NCBI GenBank assembly: GCA_002413185.1
Contig: DHWM01000054.1
Coordinates: 1-14,084 of the forward strand
DNA: 14,084 nt
Direction: 5' to 3'
Origin: Actinobacteria bacterium UBA5182
GTDB lineage: Bacteria > Actinomycetota > UBA4738
Position 1 is the first letter of the stretch; each line of letters begins with the position of its first letter. This document shows positions 9,051 to 14,084 of the stretch, one piece after another. The position numbers and the translations under genes are program-made. The notes under the pieces were generated by a model. The model saw nothing but the letters and a program-made list of their open reading frames with translations. It was not told where the DNA came from and searched no databases.

Positions 9051-9761
9051 GTGACATCGAGCCCGGAGGAGCCTCGTCACGGCGGACGGATCGACTCCCT
9101 CATGGGTCGGTTGATCGACCGCCGAACGCTGCTGCTCGGCGGGCTCGCCTCGCTCGCCGCTGCCTGCGCGAAGGCCGTCAAGCGGGCATCGGGCGGACCC
9201 GGAAGTCCGGCGTCCTCGGCCACGACGTCCTCTTCCTCCACCGCGGCCTCACCCTCTCCCTCGCCAACCCCGGTGCCGGCGGCCCTGCGCATCCCCGATC
9301 GCGTGTTGAAGGAGGACGCCCCCGTCCTCAACGGCGACTGGAAGGGGACGTGGAAGTCCTCGGATGGCTCCACCGGACCGTTCGAGCTCGCCGTGGCCAT
9401 CGATCCGGGCGGCCGAACGGCTCGCCTGACCGTCTCGTTGGGACCGGGATTCTACGGGCCGGGCTCCGCGCCGGTGAACGAGACCCTGGACTTCGACCTC
9501 GACGACTACGCGTACATGAAGCCCCCGTACCACGGGACCTCCATGGTCGTCGGCACCTGGACGCTCACCGGGCTCGGGTATGGGTTCGTGCAGCTCGACA
9601 CCACGGGCATCCCCGGGCATCCCGAGATCGTCACGTTCCACACCAAGGGCTACGTGTTCGGTCCGAGCGTGCTCCCCGACGGCGGGCTTCCGTTCTCCTA
9701 CATCCTCACCCGCACCGACGGGAAGGTCATCAAAGGCGACACCGTCCTGCGCACCGGCTGA
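9051..9761 (+). CDS. Tat-type lipoprotein of unknown function
   Basis: A 236-residue exported protein. It carries a twin-arginine signal (IDRRTLLLGGLASLAAAC; Arg24-Arg25) ending in a lipobox with Cys39, so it should be exported folded by Tat and lipid-anchored. A low-complexity Ser/Thr/Pro/Ala linker follows (about residues 45-77). The globular domain (about 78-236) begins near LNGDWKGTWKSSDGSTGPF and is rich in beta-strand-like sequence; WKGTWKSSDG and VGTWTLTG recall lipocalin-like or small beta-barrel domains, but I do not recognise a family. The GTG at 9051 is preferred because of the spaced promoter hexamers just before it; the ATG at 9102 would give a shorter, more usual Tat n-region with the Arg pair at residues 7-8. 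The gene diverges from purB across 103 bases and ends 79 bases before the cyclase fusion gene on the same strand. The short domain contains no cysteine after the lipobox. Confidence 0.85.
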   Translation: MTSSPEEPRHGGRIDSLMGRLIDRRTLLLGGLASLAAACAKAVKRASGGPGSPASSATTSSSSTAASPSPSPTPVPAALRIPDRVLKEDAPVLNGDWKGTWKSSDGSTGPFELAVAIDPGGRTARLTVSLGPGFYGPGSAPVNETLDFDLDDYAYMKPPYHGTSMVVGTWTLTGLGYGFVQLDTTGIPGHPEIVTFHTKGYVFGPSVLPDGGLPFSYILTRTDGKVIKGDTVLRTG

Positions 9762-9840
9762 TCGCCCCGGCGACGGCGAACGCCCCGACGCCGGTCGCTC
9801 GCGCGCCAACGGCGGGCCGGCCGTACGACAATGAACGGCG

Positions 9841-12800
9841 ATGGAAGCGACGAGAGGGGACACCGGAGTCCGCGAGGAGCGGAAGGTCGTCACCGTGGTC
9901 TTCGCCGACCTGGTGAGCTCGACCACGCTGGGGGAGCGGCTGGATCCCGAGGAGCTCAAGCTGGTCGTGGGCGAGGCCGTGGCCCGGATCGTCCTGGCCG
10001 TGGAGTCCCTGGGGGGCACGGTCAAGGACCTCGCCGGCGACGGCGTGCTGGCCCTGTTCGGCGCCCCGGTGGCACATGAGGACGACCCCGAACGGGCCCT
10101 TCGGGCGGCGCTCCGGATCGTCCAGGAGATCGAGGGCTACGGCGCCGAGGTGGCCGCGGCCTGGAGCGCCGACGGGCTGGCCGTCCGGGTGGGCGTCACC
10201 ACCGGCCCGGTGGTGCTCGGCTCGATCGGCGCGGGGACCCGCGTGGAGTACGCCGCGTTCGGCGACGCGGTGAACACCGCCGCCAGGCTCCAGGCGGCGG
10301 CCCGCCCCAACTCGATCCTGTCGGGTGCGGCTACCCGCCGGCTGGTCGATGCCCTGTTCGAGTGGGGTCCATCGCAACCGTTGTCGCTCAAGGGCAAGGA
10401 AGAGACCGTCCTCGCCCACGAGGTCCTGGGGGCGGCCCGGGCGCCCGGCCGGCAGCGGGGGATCGACCGCGTCCAAACGCGCCTGGTCGGCCGGGACCGC
10501 GAGCTCGCTTCGACGCTCCGCCTGATCGAGGAGGTGACCGGCGGGGCCGGAGGCATCCTGTTCATCACCGGCGAGGCGGGGATCGGGAAGAGCCGGCTCC
10601 TGGCTGAGGTCAGGGAACAGTTCGAACGATCCCCCACCGAACACGGTCGGGCGCTGTGGCTGGAGGGCCGGTGCGTCTCCTACGGCGAGTCGCTCCCCTA
10701 CTGGCCGTTCCGCGACCTGCTTCGCGAATGGCTGGGAGCGGGCCCCGACGAGCCCGAGCTCCGCGTTCGGATCAGCCTTCGACGCAACGTCGAGGCGCTG
10801 TTCGGCCCGCGAGCCGCCGAGATCTATCCGTACCTGGGCGCCATGCTCGGCCTGGCGCTGGAACCGGATGCCGCCGCCCACCTCGCCGAGCTGTCGCCGG
10901 AGGCGCTCCAGTACCGGACGTTCGAGGTGGTGGACGCGCTGGTCGAACGGCTGGCCGAGGACGGGCCGGTGGTGGTCGCCATCGAGGACCTGCACTGGGC
11001 CGACGCCACGTCGATCCAGCTCGTCGAACGTCTCCTGGGCGCCACCGAGGACGCGGCCATCCTGCTGGTCGTCGCGGAACGCCCTGAGCGCGATCACCCT
11101 TCGTGGGAGGTCAAAGAGGTCGCCGCCCGCCGGTACCCCCATCGGACGGTGGAGACCGCCCTGGAGGCACTGAGCGGCGACGCCGACCGCGAGTTGCTGG
11201 AAGCCCTGGTCGGACCCTCGACACTGCCCGAGGACGTCGAACACCGCGTCCTGGGGGACGCCGAAGGCAACCCGTTCTACCTGGAGGAGCTGGTCCGCTC
11301 GCTGGCCGACGCCGGCGCGCTGGTCAGGGAGGACGACGGGTGGCGGTTCGACCACGACGCGCCGGTCGACCTCCCTGAGACGGTCGAGAAGGTGATCCTC
11401 GCTCGGATCGACCGGCTCTCCCCGGCGTGCCACGACGCGCTGACCGCGGCCTCGGTCCTGGGCCGGCAGTTCGGACTGCCCCTTTTGGAGGGCGTGACCG
11501 GCGGGAACGGAGAGCTCCGCGAATCGCTGCGTGAGCTGCAGCGCCTGGACTTCCTGCGGGAGGGCCGGCGGTGGCCCCAGCCGGAGTACCGCTTCAAGCA
11601 CGTGCTGATCCAGGAGGCCGCGTACCGGACGATGCTCACCGAGCGGCGGGCGGAGCTCCACCGCCGGGCCGCCCAGTGGCTGCAGGCCAGGTACGCCGGC
11701 AACGAGGAGGAGGTGTTCGGGCTCCTGGCCCACCACTGGCTCGCCGCCGACGACGAAGACAAGGCCGTGGCGTACCTGACCCGGGCCGGGGACAAGGCCC
11801 GCCTGGAGTACGCGCTGGACGAAGCGATCGGGCACTACCGGGCGCTGCTGCCGCTGCTGGAGCGGCGCGGCGCCCAGCAGGAGAGCGCTCTGGTCCTGTT
11901 CAAGCTGGCCCTGGCGCTGCACACCTCGCTGCGGTTCGCCGAAGCGAACGCCACGTACCAGCGGGCGTTCGACCACTGGCGGCCACCCCCGCCGTTCCCG
12001 GGACCGGCCACGGCCACCTTGCGGGTGGCCACGAGCTTCCTCCCCAACGATCCCGATCCGAAGTCGGCCATCGCCTGGCCGAACATCCAGCTCTGCATGC
12101 AACTGTTCGATCGCCTGGTGGAGGCGTGGCCCGAACGAACGCTGGTGCCGTCGCTGGCCGAGCGATGGGAGATCTCCGACGACGGGCTGCGGTACGTGTT
12201 CCATCTCCGAGACGGACTCAGGTGGTCGGACGGCGAGCCCCTCACCGCCCACGATGTGGAGTTCGGGATCAAGCGGGTCCTGGACCCCACGTCGCCCGGG
12301 TCCTCCGTGGCCATCTACTTCGCGCTGGAGAACGGGCAGGACTACTACCTGGGACGGAACACGGACGCCGAACGGATTGGGGTCCGGGCCCTGGATGACC
12401 GAACGGTGGAGTTCCGGCTGGTGGCCCCGGCCCCGTACTTCATGAGCGTCATGAACCGGCCCGACGCCGGCCCCCAGCCGCGGCATGCCATCCAGGCGCT
12501 CGGCCCGGGCTGGACCGGGCCGGACGCGCAGGTCGTGAGCGGGCCGTTCCGGCAGGTCGAACGCTCTGCCGGCCGCCTGGTCCTGGAGCGCCAGCAGGGC
12601 TACGCGGGGGTTCGGCCGGGAAACGTGGGCGGGGTCGAGATGCTCCGGATGACCGTGCGCGACGCGCTCGAGCCCTACCAGCGCGACGAGCTCGACATGA
12701 TCGGCATCCGGTACACCCCGCGCCTGGCCGACCTCCTCGACGCGGTCGGGCCCGACGTCTCGTTGGGCCAGGCCGGATGGACCTATTACATCGGCTTCGA

Positions 12801-13521
12801 CCACGACGACCCGACCGCCGGAAACGTGGAGTTCCGCCGAGCCTTGGCCCACGGCATCGATCGCGAGGCGTTGCAGCGGGTCGCTCCGGCGAACCTCCTG
12901 ATCGCGACGGGCGGCGTGGTGCCGCCGTCGCTGCAGGGGCACACCCCGGACATCGCGCCGCGGTTCGATCCGGAGCGGGCCCGCGAGCACCTCCGCCTGG
13001 CCGGCGACCCTCGCGCCATCCGCTTCGCCGTGCTCGAGGACTGGCGCCGCATCGCCGCCCCCATCGTCGAGTCATGGCAGAGGGTGCTCGGCTTGGAGGT
13101 CGAACTGGGGACGTGGACGGTGGCCCAGGCGGCCGCCGGCACCGACGTGAAGGAGCTCGCCCCCTTGGTGCTGGGAGGCTGGCTCCCGGGATACCCCGAT
13201 CCCGAGTACTTCCTGCGCCTGCTCCTGCACTCGGACTCGCACACCAACGAGGGCGGCTTCTCGTATCCACCCTTCGACGAGCTGATCGAGCGGGCCCGCC
13301 GGGAACGGAGCGACCGCGCCCGCCTCGAGCTCTTCCATGAGGCCGACCGGATGGCGGTGGTGGACCGCGTGGCGCTCATCCCGATCGGGTACGGCCGGGC
13401 CATGGCCTACGTGAAGCCGTGGGTGCACGGCTGGTGGGAGTTCGGCAAGACCTCGGCCTCCTTCGCCGACCTCGTGGTGGATGCCGCAGACGTTCCGCGC
13501 GGCCGCTCGTCGGGCCTTTGA
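9841..13521 (+). CDS. Class III nucleotidyl cyclase - AAA ATPase - TPR-like - family-5 solute-binding protein fusion
   Basis: A 1226-residue protein with four regions. Residues 14-195 form a class III adenylyl/guanylyl cyclase domain: FADLVSSTTL with metal-binding Asp23, LAGDGVLALFG with Asp67, and FGDAVNTAARL with Asp142, Asn145 and Arg149. Residues about 212-560 form an AAA_16/STAND-type ATPase with Walker A GEAGIGKS (244-251) and Walker B VVVAIEDLHWAD (377-388). Residues about 580-712 are helical and TPR-like. A proline-rich linker (WRPPPPFPGP) leads to residues 726-1226, a full-length SBP family 5 domain: LRVATSFLPNDPDP, LAERWEISDDGLRYVF, LRWSDGEPLTAHDVEFGIKR, FRRALAHGIDREAL and GGWLPGYPDPEYFLRLL. 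No signal peptide, lipobox or membrane span is present, so the SBP domain should be cytoplasmic. The usual adenine-selecting Lys, four before Asp67, is Asp63 here, with Lys62 beside it. The ATG at 9841 lacks a Shine-Dalgarno; GACAAT at 9827-9832, 8 bases upstream, could be a leaderless -10. Known relatives are cyclase-AAA regulators (for example the mycobacterial LuxR-cyclase type); a role as intracellular ligand sensor is inference. Confidence 0.93.
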   Translation: MEATRGDTGVREERKVVTVVFADLVSSTTLGERLDPEELKLVVGEAVARIVLAVESLGGTVKDLAGDGVLALFGAPVAHEDDPERALRAALRIVQEIEGYGAEVAAAWSADGLAVRVGVTTGPVVLGSIGAGTRVEYAAFGDAVNTAARLQAAARPNSILSGAATRRLVDALFEWGPSQPLSLKGKEETVLAHEVLGAARAPGRQRGIDRVQTRLVGRDRELASTLRLIEEVTGGAGGILFITGEAGIGKSRLLAEVREQFERSPTEHGRALWLEGRCVSYGESLPYWPFRDLLREWLGAGPDEPELRVRISLRRNVEALFGPRAAEIYPYLGAMLGLALEPDAAAHLAELSPEALQYRTFEVVDALVERLAEDGPVVVAIEDLHWADATSIQLVERLLGATEDAAILLVVAERPERDHPSWEVKEVAARRYPHRTVETALEALSGDADRELLEALVGPSTLPEDVEHRVLGDAEGNPFYLEELVRSLADAGALVREDDGWRFDHDAPVDLPETVEKVILARIDRLSPACHDALTAASVLGRQFGLPLLEGVTGGNGELRESLRELQRLDFLREGRRWPQPEYRFKHVLIQEAAYRTMLTERRAELHRRAAQWLQARYAGNEEEVFGLLAHHWLAADDEDKAVAYLTRAGDKARLEYALDEAIGHYRALLPLLERRGAQQESALVLFKLALALHTSLRFAEANATYQRAFDHWRPPPPFPGPATATLRVATSFLPNDPDPKSAIAWPNIQLCMQLFDRLVEAWPERTLVPSLAERWEISDDGLRYVFHLRDGLRWSDGEPLTAHDVEFGIKRVLDPTSPGSSVAIYFALENGQDYYLGRNTDAERIGVRALDDRTVEFRLVAPAPYFMSVMNRPDAGPQPRHAIQALGPGWTGPDAQVVSGPFRQVERSAGRLVLERQQGYAGVRPGNVGGVEMLRMTVRDALEPYQRDELDMIGIRYTPRLADLLDAVGPDVSLGQAGWTYYIGFDHDDPTAGNVEFRRALAHGIDREALQRVAPANLLIATGGVVPPSLQGHTPDIAPRFDPERAREHLRLAGDPRAIRFAVLEDWRRIAAPIVESWQRVLGLEVELGTWTVAQAAAGTDVKELAPLVLGGWLPGYPDPEYFLRLLLHSDSHTNEGGFSYPPFDELIERARRERSDRARLELFHEADRMAVVDRVALIPIGYGRAMAYVKPWVHGWWEFGKTSASFADLVVDAADVPRGRSSGL

Positions 13522-13784
13522 GAGGAATCCCGGTGCCGAACGAAGGTGACGGCTCTCAGTCGCTCCTCTCGGCCCATGCGCGGAGCTCACGGTCTCATCG
13601 GGCGTCAGCTGGGCGACCGTGTACAGATCCTCGACCTCTGTTTCGAACACGTCAACGGGCACGAACCCCGTTATGCAACCATTCCGCCGTTGTCGCGCGA
13701 GGCAGAACTGGAGTTCGACGCTGAGAGGAGGGGCTGTGCGACCATCCAAGGGATCAGTCAGCGACGACGGTTGAGGGGGCCACA
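13522..13784 (+). other. Intergenic stretch without a convincing gene
   Basis: This stretch is visibly less GC-rich than the flanking cyclase gene. It is open on both strands: a plus-strand frame from 13546 (80 codons) overlaps the next gene's start, and a minus-strand frame starting at 13785 runs on as an antisense shadow of the cyclase gene. Neither has a Shine-Dalgarno or a recognisable motif. No clear terminator hairpin with a T-run is seen after the cyclase stop. It may hold the promoter of the metallophosphoesterase gene or a decayed gene; I cannot decide. Confidence 0.4.
13773..13779 (+). promoter_or_regulatory. Shine-Dalgarno deciding the TTG start
   Basis: GAGGGGG ends five bases before the TTG at 13785, supporting that TTG as start codon for the metallophosphoesterase gene, where the conserved N-terminal strand begins directly. 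Confidence 0.6.
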
Positions 13785-14084
13785 TTGAAGGTCGTTCTCT
13801 TCTCCGATCTCCACTTGGACACGTCGTTTTCGTGGCTGCACCCGCGCGCCGGTAGGAGGCGCCGTCAGGCCCTCCGGGACACGATGGGGAAGACCATCGA
13901 CCTCGCGGCCGAGGAGCAAGCCGATGCCCTTCTGTGCGGGGGCGACCTGTACGAACAGGATCGGTTCACGCCCGATACCGGCGAGTTCCTGAGAGCGACC
14001 TTCGAAAGCCTCCACCCGATGCCTGTCTTCCTCGCGCCCGGGAATCACGACTGGTGGGGACCGGAAAGCCTCTACCGGCGGGTG
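13785..14084 (+). CDS. SbcD/Mre11-like metallophosphoesterase, cut by right edge
   Basis: The first 100 codons of a calcineurin-like phosphoesterase. From the TTG start the product opens with the strand KVVLFSDLHLD (motif I, Asp8 and His10), then LLCGGDLYEQD (motif II, Asp54) and FLAPGNHDWW (motif III, Asn87-His88). These are the metal ligands of the two-metal centre shared by SbcD/Mre11 nucleases and other phosphoesterases. The DLHLD and GGDLYE forms are closest to the DNA-repair exonuclease group, which usually has an SMC-like ATPase partner next door; that would lie beyond the edge. The start is supported by GAGGGGG five bases upstream. Metal-dependent nuclease or phosphodiesterase activity is family knowledge; the exact substrate is not decided by this fragment. 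Confidence 0.85.
   Translation, partial: MKVVLFSDLHLDTSFSWLHPRAGRRRRQALRDTMGKTIDLAAEEQADALLCGGDLYEQDRFTPDTGEFLRATFESLHPMPVFLAPGNHDWWGPESLYRRV

Noticed and set aside
9762..9840. Possible terminator from CCGGCG/CGCCGG and GGCCGGCC repeats after the lipoprotein gene
   Set aside because: The repeats are short, the loop is long and there is no T-run; in GC-rich sequence such pairs occur by chance.
9730..12990. 1086-codon open frame on the minus strand opposite the cyclase fusion gene
   Set aside because: Its product is Arg/Gln/Val/Pro/His-rich with no domain motifs, and the plus strand carries clear cyclase, ATPase and SBP motifs. Long antisense frames are expected in high-GC coding DNA.

Overview
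The window is about 14 kb of high-GC DNA that reads like a chromosomal segment of a deep-branching, probably uncultured actinobacterium. This placement rests on PurF, PurL and PurB sequences of actinobacterial type, many GTG starts, start codons close behind a -10-like hexamer with no Shine-Dalgarno (leaderless style), and a class III cyclase fused to a large AAA-type ATPase. It is an inference; no rRNA or other marker is present.

Left part, minus strand (about 8950 down to 1): a de novo purine biosynthesis cluster transcribed leftwards in the order purB, purC, purS, purQ, purL, then three non-purine genes, then purF, which runs off the left edge. From purB to purL the genes abut or overlap by four bases (TAG|ATG, ATGA, GTGA, GTGA), so this is one translationally coupled operon. 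The three inserted genes encode a 74-residue Cys-rich zinc-ribbon protein, a GCS2-like (glutamate-cysteine ligase type) protein whose reading frame is broken, and a protein with a single N-terminal membrane anchor.

Middle (8948-9050): a 103-base divergent intergenic region with candidate promoters in both directions. Each -10-like hexamer lies 7 bases before a GTG codon.

Right part, plus strand (9051-14084): a Tat-type lipoprotein; then a 1226-residue protein joining a class III nucleotidyl cyclase domain, an AAA/STAND-type ATPase, a TPR-like helical region and a complete family-5 solute-binding protein (OppA/DppA/NikA type) domain, with no signal peptide or membrane segment; then a 263-base stretch with no convincing gene; and finally the start of an SbcD/Mre11-like metallophosphoesterase cut by the right edge.

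The purine genes convert PRPP to later IMP-pathway intermediates (PurF, PurS/Q/L, PurC, PurB). The outstanding item is the cyclase-ATPase-SBP fusion: a domain that normally works outside the cell is tied to a cytoplasmic signalling ATPase and cyclase, which suggests a one-protein intracellular ligand sensor. The second item is the frame-disrupted GCS2-like gene inside the purine operon.
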